Of a stretch of DNA of 12,659 nt, positions 6,871 to 12,659 are shown in pieces. Position 1 is the first letter of the stretch; each line of letters opens with the position of its first letter. Below the pieces are notes generated by a model, which was not told the DNA's origin, did no database searches, and worked only from the letters and a program-made list of their open reading frames with translations. Where the stretch lies: NCBI GenBank assembly GCA_001512985.1, contig LFRX01000034.1:28242-40900 (forward strand), written 5' to 3'. Source of the stretch: Acholeplasmatales bacterium DTU056. GTDB lineage: Bacteria > Bacillota_I > Bacilli_A > ML615J-28 > CAG-698. The position numbers were made by a program, and so were the translations under genes.

Positions 6871-7179
6871 TTATCTTGCTTGGTTTAATAATTCAACTAA
6901 ACGTTGTTTTTGGGTTAGACCAGAAATCCGTTCAACGACTTTACCCTCTTTAAAAATAATTAGAGTTGGAATACTCATAATGCTGTACTGACGAGCAAGG
7001 TCGCGTTCTTTGTCAACATTAATTTTTCCAACAATGGCAAAATCTTTTACCTCTTCCGCAACCTCTTCAATAATTGGCGCTTGAATGCGACACGGTCCAC
7101 ACCAATCAGCATAAAAATCTACTAAGACAGGTTTATCTTGTTTTAACAGTTCTTTAAATTGTTCGTTGTTTAAAATCAT
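6871..7179 (-). CDS. trxA: Thioredoxin
   Basis: Reduces protein disulfides in the cytoplasm and is normally recharged by thioredoxin reductase, which is not in this window. Its 102 residues form a single thioredoxin fold. The active site is DWCGPC with C27 and C30, preceded by the buried acid D21 (VDFYADWCGPC), and the cis-proline is P71 in MSIPT. The fold ends with the GKVVERISG strand and a C-terminal helix. Start choice: the ATG at 7179 lies 11 bases after AGGAGG; a TTG three codons earlier is only two bases from that site and is unlikely. It has its own promoter, and no clear terminator separates it from the glycosylase gene upstream, so read-through from there is possible. Confidence 0.96.
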   Translation of the reverse strand: MILNNEQFKELLKQDKPVLVDFYADWCGPCRIQAPIIEEVAEEVKDFAIVGKINVDKERDLARQYSIMSIPTLIIFKEGKVVERISGLTQKQRLVELLNQAR

Positions 7180-7227
7180 TTTAAACAATTCCTCCTAAAA
7201 TTACTATAATTATCTTAACCTATCTTG

Positions 7228-7257
7228 ATTATACCCTATTGATAAATATTAATGCAA
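7228..7257 (-). promoter_or_regulatory. Thioredoxin gene promoter
   Basis: TTGCAT (7257-7252), an 18-base spacer, then TATAAT (7233-7228) on the minus strand. The -35 is overlapped by a 13-bp palindrome, GCAAAT-G-ATTTGC (7254-7266), which could be an operator. Confidence 0.6.
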
Positions 7258-7269
7258 ATGATTTGCTTT

Positions 7270-7761
7270 CTATGATAAAAATTTTAAAATTATTTTCCAA
7301 TAAGATAGTAAATCATCTAAAGACATTTTGGCATTTTTGGGGCTTGTAGAAGGGAGAGGAGTGGCGATTGGTTTTAAATTGGGAAAGTGTTTGATTAGTA
7401 ATTTATAGGCGGTACTACCATTTAAAAATAAATGTTTAATTTGCGTACCTTTAATAATTTCTGGAATATTATTAACGGAGACATTAGTAATTTTGTCATC
7501 ATCGGAATTTATAATTTCACATGAATTTATAACATCATATAAAGCGATTTTATGTTGTAATAATATTTTCTTCTTTTCTTCAATGCTGGCATTGACTAAA
7601 TCGACATTAAGTAAGTTACTTAAGACTTGCCAAAACCGATTACGAGGATGCATATAATAAAATTTTTCTTCGCTTGATTTAACCGATGGAATAGTTCCTA
7701 AAATCATTATTTGACAATCATTACTTATAATTAATTCGTTTGGTGTAGCTAGTCGCTTCAT
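7270..7761 (-). CDS. Uracil-DNA glycosylase superfamily 6 (hypoxanthine-DNA glycosylase)
   Basis: Excises deaminated bases, chiefly hypoxanthine (from adenine), to start base-excision repair. At 163 residues it has the compact single-domain length of the family. Motif 1 is LGTIPSVKS (21-29), followed by the signature FYYMHPRNRFWQVL (34-47); the C-terminal motif is LPSTSPKNA (136-144), which contacts DNA in this superfamily. The start at 7761 (MKRLATP) has AAGG-AAGGG six or so bases upstream; the frame continues open farther upstream but that part only shadows the DUF368 gene. It follows the DUF368 gene by 38 bases, with a hairpin terminator in the gap, so it depends either on leak-through or on a promoter I cannot see. 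The stop is UAG. Uracil rather than hypoxanthine as preferred substrate cannot be excluded. Confidence 0.88.
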   Translation of the reverse strand: MKRLATPNELIISNDCQIMILGTIPSVKSSEEKFYYMHPRNRFWQVLSNLLNVDLVNASIEEKKKILLQHKIALYDVINSCEIINSDDDKITNVSVNNIPEIIKGTQIKHLFLNGSTAYKLLIKHFPNLKPIATPLPSTSPKNAKMSLDDLLSYWKIILKFLS

Positions 7762-7779
7762 AATTACCCTTCCTTGTAT

Positions 7780-7810
7780 AAAAACGATGAGGATTATCCT
7801 CATCGTTTTT
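7780..7810 (-). terminator. Hairpin between the DUF368 gene and the glycosylase gene
   Basis: A perfect 14-bp stem, AAAAACGATGAGGA / TCCTCATCGTTTTT, with a 3-base loop. It contains the last codons and the UGA stop of the DUF368 gene in its first arm. The T run is short (five), so it may act as a partial terminator that lowers expression of the glycosylase gene starting 19 bases later. Confidence 0.8.
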
Positions 7811-8690
7811 GAATTTTTTCGTCTAGTTTTGATAAATATACTGAGACAAAAGCCCCAAGAAAAATCATTACTCCCCCAACAATCCAAGCGGTATACATTG
7901 ATTGCTTAATTATTCCTCCAATTTGTGGATCATCAAGCATTGAATAAATAACTGCCGCTGGAGAAGCAATTAATAACCCCAAAATAGCATATATTACTGT
8001 TTGATAATATTTACTCAATAAGTATTTAATTAATTTTGATATTAAAACTAATCCGATTAACACACCAATTCCAAATGGAATAATTACTAATAATTGTTTA
8101 AAAAAGACAGTAAAATTAAAGGTAAAGAAAACTTTAATGGCATCTTCAAATGTAGTAACAATAAATAAATAATATCCTAGGGCTAAAAGAACCATTGACC
8201 CACTAACCCCTGGAATAATCATAGCCCCTGAAGAAACAGCCCCAAGTAACACTAATAATATCACAATTTTAAAATCAACATCAATATTAGTGACATTTTC
8301 ACTTTGTAAGAATGGTAGAATGATGATGATTGCAATCATCAATATAAAAAGTATAATATCAATAGCTTTAGGTTTCTTATGTTCAATCTCTTTAAAAACT
8401 TTTGGAATTCCTCCTAAAATAAGCCCAACTATGAAGGTTAGGGTTGCTACAGGGAATTTTTGCACTAAATAACTTATGCCAAATAGTGATAACACAATTC
8501 CAACAGCAATTCCCAAGATTATCGCCCATGTGTCTTTAATGGCTTTCCATGGTTTAGTAAATAAATTACTGAAAAAATTAATTAAGCGTTCATATATATT
8601 TAATACTACCGCAATCGTCGCTCCACTTAAACCTGGAACAACATTGGCGATACCAATTAGAATTCCTTTAAAAAAGTCAAAAATAATCAT
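7800..8690 (-). CDS. popT: DUF368 protein, undecaprenyl-phosphate translocase (PopT type)
   Basis: A polytopic membrane protein of 296 residues. DUF368 proteins were recently identified as flippases that return undecaprenyl phosphate, the lipid carrier for cell-envelope polymers, to the inner leaflet. The two halves each carry the family hallmark: NVVPGLSGAT (16-25) and MIIPGVSGSM (157-166), an internal duplication with a P-G-x-S-G re-entrant motif. Hydrophobic stretches near 56-78, 80-96, 110-128, 142-175, 195-222, 230-250 and 265-287 fit the family. AGGAG lies six bases before the ATG, after an extended -10 promoter. The stop is UGA inside a terminator stem. The fold assignment is firm; the transport role is taken from the family. 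Confidence 0.9.
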   Translation of the reverse strand: MIIFDFFKGILIGIANVVPGLSGATIAVVLNIYERLINFFSNLFTKPWKAIKDTWAIILGIAVGIVLSLFGISYLVQKFPVATLTFIVGLILGGIPKVFKEIEHKKPKAIDIILFILMIAIIIILPFLQSENVTNIDVDFKIVILLVLLGAVSSGAMIIPGVSGSMVLLALGYYLFIVTTFEDAIKVFFTFNFTVFFKQLLVIIPFGIGVLIGLVLISKLIKYLLSKYYQTVIYAILGLLIASPAAVIYSMLDDPQIGGIIKQSMYTAWIVGGVMIFLGAFVSVYLSKLDEKIQKR

Positions 8691-8717
8691 ACTAAACTCC
8701 TGCTCTCTCCTATCATT

Positions 8718-8726
8718 ATTATACCA
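8718..8726 (-). promoter_or_regulatory. Extended -10 promoter of the DUF368 gene
   Basis: TGGTATAAT on the minus strand, a perfect TGn-TATAAT, 28 bases before the ATG. The -35 position falls in the preceding AKR terminator and shows no consensus. Confidence 0.6.
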
Positions 8727-8730
8727 TTAA

Positions 8731-8770
8731 GTAAAATAAAAGGCTATTATTTTTTAGCCTTTTATTTTAC
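8731..8770 (-). terminator. Terminator of the GNAT-AKR unit
   Basis: Perfect 16-base arms, GTAAAATAAAAGGCTA (8731-8746) and its complement (8755-8770), with an 8-base loop. It starts four bases after the AKR stop codon; the T-rich part is within the descending arm. Confidence 0.88.
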
Positions 8771-8774
8771 CAAA

Positions 8775-9590
8775 TTATTTATTTTTCCAAAGGGAGTCAA
8801 TTTTATCCATGTCTTCTTTAGTAAGTTCAAAATCGAAGACATCAAAGTTTTCTTTTATACGTTCTGGCGTAATTGATTTTGGCAATGGATTAAAACCATG
8901 TTGTAATGACCAACGGATTGCGATTTGCGCAAGTGTTTTATTGTATTTTTGAGCTAGGTCATTTAGTATTTCATTACCAAACAATCTTCCAGTTGCAAAT
9001 GGAGAATATGCTTGAATAATAATATTGTGTTGTTTACAAAATTCAATTGTTTCTAAATCAAAATGTTCTGGATGAACTTTAATTTGGTTGACATGAGGAA
9101 CAATTTTCGTTTCTTTCATTAATACTTCTAAGTGTGGAACTTTAAAGTTAGAAACACCAATTGCTCGTACTTTACCTTCTTCATATAGCTTTTCAAAAGC
9201 TTTCCAAGTCGCAATATTTTGATCCATATAATTCATACCATCGCCTGGATCATCCCATGGCTTAGGGGCGTGAATTAAATATAAATCAATATACTCTATC
9301 CCAAGATTATTTAGAGACTTATGAAATGTATCTAAAGCTTCCTGATACCCTTTAATTTGGGCTGGTAATTTTGTAGTGATAAATACATCTTCACGTTTAA
9401 TTCCAAAATCTTTAATTGCCTTTCCAACACTTTCTTCATTTTGATAAGCCATCGCTGTATCAATATGTCGATAGCCCACTTCTAAAGCAACTTTAACCGC
9501 ATTGTAACATACCTCGCCATTAGGAATTTGCCATGTTCCTAAGGCCACACTTGGCATTAATACACCATTTGCTAATTGTAAAAACTTCAT
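8775..9590 (-). CDS. Aldo/keto reductase
   Basis: An NADPH-dependent cytosolic reductase of aldehydes and ketones (AKR family 5-like, related to 2,5-diketo-D-gluconate reductases and YvgN). 271 residues form the full TIM barrel. The catalytic tetrad is D44 (HIDTAMAY), Y49, K74 (ITTKLP) and H107 (LYLIHAP). The barrel motif IGVSNF and the cofactor motif LPKSITPERIKEN near the C-terminus are intact. Start choice: the ATG at 9590 has AAGGGGTG about seven bases upstream; a GTG at 9599 in the same frame would overlap the GNAT stop and lies within the binding site. It is co-transcribed with the GNAT gene, whose UGA ends five bases before this ATG. The physiological substrate is unknown. Confidence 0.95.
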   Translation of the reverse strand: MKFLQLANGVLMPSVALGTWQIPNGEVCYNAVKVALEVGYRHIDTAMAYQNEESVGKAIKDFGIKREDVFITTKLPAQIKGYQEALDTFHKSLNNLGIEYIDLYLIHAPKPWDDPGDGMNYMDQNIATWKAFEKLYEEGKVRAIGVSNFKVPHLEVLMKETKIVPHVNQIKVHPEHFDLETIEFCKQHNIIIQAYSPFATGRLFGNEILNDLAQKYNKTLAQIAIRWSLQHGFNPLPKSITPERIKENFDVFDFELTKEDMDKIDSLWKNK

Positions 9591-9595
9591 TTCAT

Positions 9596-9877
9596 TCACC
9601 CCTTTTTTAAAATATCTTGATATTCTGAATTACGATTTAATACTTTATTAGCATATGAACATACAGGAATAATTTTTAAATTATTGTCTCTAGCAAAAGC
9701 TACAACTTGATTAACTAATTGTAAAGCAATCCCTTGTCCACGCAAATTCTCATTAACAAATGTATGATCTACAACGATTGTCTCATTATCTTGATAATAA
9801 AAAGATATAAACGCCACTTCTTGATTATTTTCATCTAATAAGTAAAACTTATTATCTTTAAATAAAAAGTTATCCAT
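9596..9877 (-). CDS. Small GNAT-like N-acetyltransferase (Acetyltransf_CG / YidJ-like)
   Basis: A 93-residue minimal GNAT domain. The strand VVDHTFVNENLRGQGIA (35-51) contains the acetyl-CoA pyrophosphate loop R46-G-Q-G, followed by an amphipathic helix and the motif IIPVCSYANKVL (69-80), diagnostic of the short GNAT_CG family. Substrates of this family are mostly unknown. Start choice: the ATG at 9877 is preceded by AAGGAGGAG with a five-base gap; an ATG six codons earlier has no binding site and the SD itself would lie inside that longer frame. The UGA stop and the downstream AKR start nearly overlap, and the last codons here (AAA AAG GGG) provide the AKR ribosome binding site, implying coupling. 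Confidence 0.88.
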   Translation of the reverse strand: MDNFLFKDNKFYLLDENNQEVAFISFYYQDNETIVVDHTFVNENLRGQGIALQLVNQVVAFARDNNLKIIPVCSYANKVLNRNSEYQDILKKG

Positions 9878-9905
9878 AAACTCCTCCTTAGGCATTTCTA
9901 CCTAA

Positions 9906-9934
9906 ATTATATCACAATACATTTTCAAACCAAA
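9906..9934 (-). promoter_or_regulatory. Promoter of the GNAT-AKR unit
   Basis: TTTGGT (9934-9929), a 17-base spacer, then TATAAT (9911-9906) preceded by TGA (TGn extension), 28 bases before the GNAT start at 9877. Confidence 0.65.
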
Positions 9935-9950
9935 ATACTATGATTATTTT

Positions 9951-11663
9951 TTATGGTATCGTTTGATAATAAATTGTATTATCAAAATCATTTTTAGTCC
10001 CAATCGTTCCTTGCCCATTATAAATTATAGCATATATTTTAACACTAAAAGTTTTTTCTTTTGTTGGCCGGTAAGCAATTAAATCAAACACATATGTATT
10101 TCGACTTGTTAACGTTCCGCCATTTTTAAAATTATTTTCGATTAAAGCACCATTTACATCTAAAATTATTTTCTCAATTTGAATCGACCTAGAAATTAAC
10201 AATTCTAATTTAGCTTCAGGAATTTCCTTAGTTAAATCATAAGTTTTTTTGGTCATATAAAAATCTTTAATGACAAGTATTACTTCTTCGGGAATAACCC
10301 ACAATGATTGCTTCAACTCATAAACATTTTCCTGATTATCATAAAAATAATATAATTTATCAATATAAAACTCACAATATTCTTGTCCATCTAATTTACT
10401 TACTGGTAAAGTCATTAAAAAAATGACATTCTTCTTCACATCAACAAACGCAAAACTTGCTTGCTCTTGCATCTCTTTCGGATAATTAATATAGTTATAT
10501 CCTTCAAACTCTTCGTTATTAAACTTACCACTGAACTTATATAAATTTACTCCTTCATTAATTTCTCCACATTCCAAATAAAATGCTAAGCGGGTTCCCT
10601 TCATAACGGTTGCACTTTTACTTTTTAAAACACAATTATCTAAAGCTTTTTTAACTTCTAATGTAATCATTGGCGAAGTTATTCGATAGTTTTTATCATT
10701 AATAATGATAGCATTAACATTAATTTCTAATAAATTATCAATTTTGGGATTTAGAACACAAACTGAATATTCCCAATCACCATCGCGTTCTACAACATCT
10801 TCAATAATTCCTTCAATTTCTTTGTCACCTACCGAAATAATGAAACTATTTATCATTTGTTTAGTATCTTCTTTTAATATAATTTTTAAATAAAATTCTT
10901 TGCTTTCTAAATAAATAAAATTTGGTCCAATAACATCAAGAATAACTACTTCCTGATATATGTTTACATAATCAAAAAAATTTTCTTTGGGAAAATAATC
11001 AATTATATTATCTTGATACTTAAGTACCATACTAGCAAGTTTAACTATATTTAAATTATCTAACGAATATGATATGTCAATTAAAACATTTTGATAGTAT
11101 AATTCATATTCTTCAAGAATAATATTTTCTTTCGAGAACACAACTTGTTGTTCCCCAATGTTTAATAACACTTGCATTATTTCAACTTGGAAAGGATTAA
11201 ATATTTTAATATTAACCATCACTTTTTGGAAACTAACATTTTCGTCATCAAAAACCTTAAATTCACTAACTTTAAATAACTCTCCAAAATTTACTACAAA
11301 CTTCTTCTCTTTTTTAAAATAAATCTTTTGATCATTAATTTTATATCCGATCAAATAATATGTTTGATCACCAAAAATATTTTTTTCAATCATAATCTGA
11401 TAATTGCGCTCATATAATTTATTAATCTCACATTCAATTTCTTGATTACTATTGTCTTGTCTAATAATAAAATGCGTAATTCCGACAATTTCCTTAGACA
11501 ACTCAACATCAATCGTAACATTGGGAAAAATAATTTCTTCACCGCTGGATAAGTTTACTTGTTCAATTTTCTTAATACTAACGGGTAAATTAATAAAATA
11601 AAATACCAATAACATTCCTATAAATAAAACTATTCCAATTCCTAAATAAAGATATTTTTTCAT
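9951..11663 (-). CDS. Membrane-anchored surface protein of unknown function with repeated beta-rich modules
   Basis: 570 residues. KK then a hydrophobic segment YLYLGIGIVLFIGMLLVFYF (4-23) forms a single N-terminal anchor or signal; no lipobox, sortase motif or second membrane segment is seen. The rest has the alternating pattern of beta strands and can be divided by eye into about five modules of 90-110 residues (roughly 33-125, 130-225, 235-335, 345-450, 460-570). Several start with a short strand plus an acidic/aromatic stretch and end in an I/L-x-Y-x-D/N-like strand (for example YKINDQKIYF, LKYQDNIIDYF, IIINDKNYRI, IIYNGQG). Ig-like modules outside the cell are the likeliest reading. I recognise no enzyme motif. 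The ATG at 11663 has GAGGTGA four bases upstream, the same type of site as the left-edge secreted gene. No clear terminator follows, so read-through into the GNAT gene is possible. Confidence 0.85.
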   Translation of the reverse strand: MKKYLYLGIGIVLFIGMLLVFYFINLPVSIKKIEQVNLSSGEEIIFPNVTIDVELSKEIVGITHFIIRQDNSNQEIECEINKLYERNYQIMIEKNIFGDQTYYLIGYKINDQKIYFKKEKKFVVNFGELFKVSEFKVFDDENVSFQKVMVNIKIFNPFQVEIMQVLLNIGEQQVVFSKENIILEEYELYYQNVLIDISYSLDNLNIVKLASMVLKYQDNIIDYFPKENFFDYVNIYQEVVILDVIGPNFIYLESKEFYLKIILKEDTKQMINSFIISVGDKEIEGIIEDVVERDGDWEYSVCVLNPKIDNLLEINVNAIIINDKNYRITSPMITLEVKKALDNCVLKSKSATVMKGTRLAFYLECGEINEGVNLYKFSGKFNNEEFEGYNYINYPKEMQEQASFAFVDVKKNVIFLMTLPVSKLDGQEYCEFYIDKLYYFYDNQENVYELKQSLWVIPEEVILVIKDFYMTKKTYDLTKEIPEAKLELLISRSIQIEKIILDVNGALIENNFKNGGTLTSRNTYVFDLIAYRPTKEKTFSVKIYAIIYNGQGTIGTKNDFDNTIYYQTIP

Positions 11664-11834
11664 TATCTCACCTCTAGTTGATAGAATTTGACTTTATAAA
11701 TTCAAAAAACTCTAATAAATAGATAAAAAATAGACAAATGCTTTCTTTAATCGTCCCTATTTCTTGAATATTAACATGATACATATAATTTAAATAAATA
11801 GTTTTAAAAACATTCGGGATTTTTGTCTTAAATA

Positions 11835-11866
11835 AAAAACTACCAAGATTAATCTTGGTAGTTTTT
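11835..11866 (-). terminator. Terminator of the small membrane-protein gene
   Basis: A perfect 32-base palindrome: AAAAACTACCAAGATT at 11835-11850 and its complement at 11851-11866, with the loop formed by the innermost A/T pairs. A-rich and T-rich flanks give a T tract on the minus strand. It starts about 19 bases after the stop codon at 11885. Confidence 0.88.
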
Positions 11867-11884
11867 ATTTAAAATTATGTCTTA

Positions 11885-12210
11885 TTAGGCTATTACTTTT
11901 GATATTATATAAATACCAGTTATTATCAATAAAAAGGTTCCAATCGCGATTAAAAAAAACCAGTAGTAGCGATTAGTAATTGCGGTATCATCACGATGAA
12001 AAAAGGAATAATTCTTTTTGTTAATTGACCATAAACCATTAAACAAAAGTAAAATACCAGTACATAACCCTAATGAAATATCTAATTTGTTTATCCAACT
12101 TTCAAAAATCAAAAAAGTAATTGATCCAATGATAATTAAAATGTTAATAATGATGTATTTTTTTTAAAATCTTTGTGGGGGGATGAATGAAGCATTTTTT
12201 CAATTTCCAT
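11885..12210 (-). CDS. Small three-helix membrane protein, frame interrupted at an A8 run
   Basis: The gene start is clear: ATG at 12210 with GAGGT six bases before it and a promoter farther up. That frame runs for MEIEKMLHSSPHKDFKKN and closes at a UAA at 12138-12136 after 24 residues. The minus-one frame is open from just before the A8 tract (12165-12158) to the UAA at 11885 and has no start codon with a ribosome binding site. Joining them at the A run, by a -1 slip on A-AAA-AAA or by one extra A, gives 108 residues: a basic head, then helices near KYIIINILIIIGSITFLIF, LDISLGLCTGILLLF and YYWFFLIAIGTFLLIITGIYI. Without the join, the downstream 75-residue part would need a TTG start at 12112 with no SD. 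It is either a frameshifted gene (real, or a sequencing error) or one expressed by slippage. The family is unknown. Confidence 0.7.
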
Positions 12211-12256
12211 ACTTGTACCTCGCCTTAAATTTCATTGTTGTAGTTTGTCAAATATA

Positions 12257-12284
12257 ATTATACTTTAATATAGGAAAAAATCAA
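12257..12284 (-). promoter_or_regulatory. Promoter of the small membrane-protein gene
   Basis: TTGATT (12284-12279), a 16-base spacer, then TATAAT (12262-12257) on the minus strand, about 46 bases before the ATG at 12210. Confidence 0.6.
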
Positions 12285-12408
12285 TATTAAAAATTTTTGA
12301 TGCAAGATTCATTATTATAAAGTGACTAACAATTTTTAATAAGACGTTATGTTTTTTAAAATTTAATAGTTTTTATGGTTTTGCTTATTTAACATTTATT
12401 TAATAAAA

Positions 12409-12555
12409 ATTAAAAGGCTTGAAACATCAAGCCAATTTTTCATATATTGGGTTTGTAGAACTATATTGATACAATTACGCAACCTTGACTAGATTTACAC
12501 CTCCTAATGGAGATAAGCGCACTATCTATTTTATCCGCTAAAATTAGAACAATGT
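12409..12555 (-). ncRNA. Candidate small RNA of about 145 bases
   Basis: A promoter-like pair (TTGACA, 16 bases, TATCAA) would start transcription near 12555, and the terminator at 12416-12433 would end it. Between them lie two small hairpins: CTCC-ATTA-GGAG (about 12512-12501), which folds an AGGAGG onto itself, and AGATA / TATCT (about 12528-12512) around GTGCGCT. The two overlap, so they could be alternatives. No coherent coding sequence is present. I do not recognise an Rfam-type family such as 6S, SRP or a riboswitch. Entirely inferred from signals. Confidence 0.25.
12416..12433 (-). terminator. Intrinsic terminator, transcript of origin unclear
   Basis: A perfect 7-bp stem GGCTTGA / TCAAGCC with a 4-base loop, followed on the minus strand by TTTTAATTTTTATT. 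On the plus strand AATTTTT follows, so weaker action there is possible. It ends a minus-strand transcript beginning to the right: a gene beyond the window or the candidate small RNA. Confidence 0.75.
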
Positions 12556-12561
12556 GAAATC

Positions 12562-12589
12562 TTGATACAAATACATAAACAATTGTCAA
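12562..12589 (-). promoter_or_regulatory. Candidate promoter at the right end
   Basis: TTGACA (12589-12584) is a perfect -35; TATCAA (12567-12562) after 16 bases matches the -10 consensus at four of six positions. It lies just after a possible gene end at 12598. Confidence 0.4.
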
Positions 12590-12597
12590 CAATAAGC

Positions 12598-12659
12598 TTA
12601 TTGTAATACTTCATGATGCGTTTCCTTAATAGAACTATCCTCCATATCAAAAACTATTC
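12598..12659 (-). CDS. Possible C-terminal tail of a gene entering from the right
   Basis: One minus-strand frame is open from the window edge to a UAA at 12600-12598 and reads IVFDMEDSSIKETHHEVLQ. The other two frames close at once. Only 19 codons are visible, so this could be chance. If real, it is an acidic, polar protein end. Confidence 0.3.
   Translation of the reverse strand, partial: IVFDMEDSSIKETHHEVLQ

Larger units (their letters stand above)
12211..12659. other. Long stretch without a convincing gene
   Basis: About 450 AT-rich bases up to the right edge. It holds the promoter of the small membrane gene, a GC-rich terminator hairpin (12416-12433), a TTGACA-containing promoter candidate, an AGGAGG on the minus strand with no start codon at a workable distance, and perhaps the tail of a gene at the very edge. 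Open frames on either strand are short and lack coherent signals. No tRNA, CRISPR repeat or insertion sequence end is visible. Confidence 0.6.

Noticed and set aside
7180..7188. TTG start for thioredoxin at 7188
   Set aside because: Only two bases after AGGAGG; the ATG at 7179 is at a workable distance and fits the family length.
7762..7887. Longer N-terminus for the DNA glycosylase, reading upstream into the DUF368 gene
   Set aside because: It has no family similarity, overlaps a well-supported gene on the same strand, and the ATG at 7761 has its own ribosome binding site and matches the family start.
7800..9598. Mycoplasma-type code with UGA as Trp
   Set aside because: UGA ends the DUF368 and GNAT frames at family-typical lengths directly before a terminator or the next start, and the Trp codons I checked are TGG.
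11885..12112. Stand-alone 75-residue protein starting at TTG 12112
   Set aside because: No ribosome binding site precedes it, and the frame stays open upstream through an extra membrane helix up to the A8 run, so it is the downstream part of a split gene.
12421..12500. CRISPR repeat or tracrRNA-like sequence (GTTTGTAGAACTATATTG)
   Set aside because: Single copy, no spacer array, no cas gene, and no tracr-like stem series after it.
12507..12557. A 16-codon plus-strand frame (MEISALSILSAKIRTM)
   Set aside because: No ribosome binding site or promoter; considered as a type I toxin or leader peptide but it lacks the hydrophobic helix or regulatory context of either.
12531..12614. A 27-codon minus-strand frame (MKYYNKLIVDNC..., four Cys) with AAGGA eight bases upstream
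   Set aside because: Short frames like this are common by chance in AT-rich DNA; it overlaps the TTGACA promoter candidate and the possible gene tail, and its composition resembles no family I know.

Overview
The window is AT-rich throughout (roughly 30 % G+C by eye) with Firmicutes-type expression signals: strong AGGAGG ribosome binding sites, TATAAT -10 boxes often extended by an upstream TG, perfect hairpin terminators, and a CIRCE operator. UGA serves as a stop in at least two tightly packed genes (the DUF368 and GNAT genes), so the genetic code looks standard and not the Mycoplasma/Spiroplasma code. Low G+C, standard code and gene content suggest a low-GC Firmicute near the Erysipelotrichia / Acholeplasma / Haloplasma / Izemoplasma group. 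No 16S rRNA or ribosomal protein is present to settle this. All genes but one run on the minus strand.

Layout. The left edge (1-330) is the start of a secreted protein that runs off the window. Next come two terminators and an orphan sugar-kinase-like gene of the NahK/APH fold (573-1652), a ZIP-family metal transporter (1721-2440) and a superoxide dismutase (2545-3171). The SOD promoter is bracketed by a perfect 12-bp inverted repeat. The only plus-strand gene is a MATE exporter (about 3398-4789), divergent from sodA and convergent with htpG; it shares a bidirectional terminator with htpG that includes both stop codons. htpG (4818-6716) has a textbook CIRCE element over its promoter. Thioredoxin (6871-7179), a family-6 uracil/hypoxanthine-DNA glycosylase (7270-7761), a DUF368 undecaprenyl-phosphate translocase (7800-8690), an aldo/keto reductase (8775-9590) and a small GNAT protein (9596-9877) follow. 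Then come a 570-residue membrane-anchored surface protein of unknown function (9951-11663) and a small three-helix membrane protein broken by a frameshift at an A8 run (11885-12210). The last 450 bases hold that gene's promoter, a terminator and a possible small RNA.

Taken together, the middle is a housekeeping and stress cluster: superoxide removal with possible metal supply (sodA plus ZIP), protein folding (HtpG under HrcA control), disulfide reduction (thioredoxin), deaminated-base repair, carbonyl reduction and drug or metabolite export. Most of these genes have their own promoter and terminator, so this is a neighbourhood of single-gene units and not one operon; the GNAT-AKR pair is the clearest co-transcribed unit. 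I see no mobile element, CRISPR array, tRNA or rRNA. I do not see a clear new defence or metabolic system. The observations most worth following are the A8 frameshift gene, the sodA inverted repeat, the unidentified surface protein and the possible small RNA at the right end.
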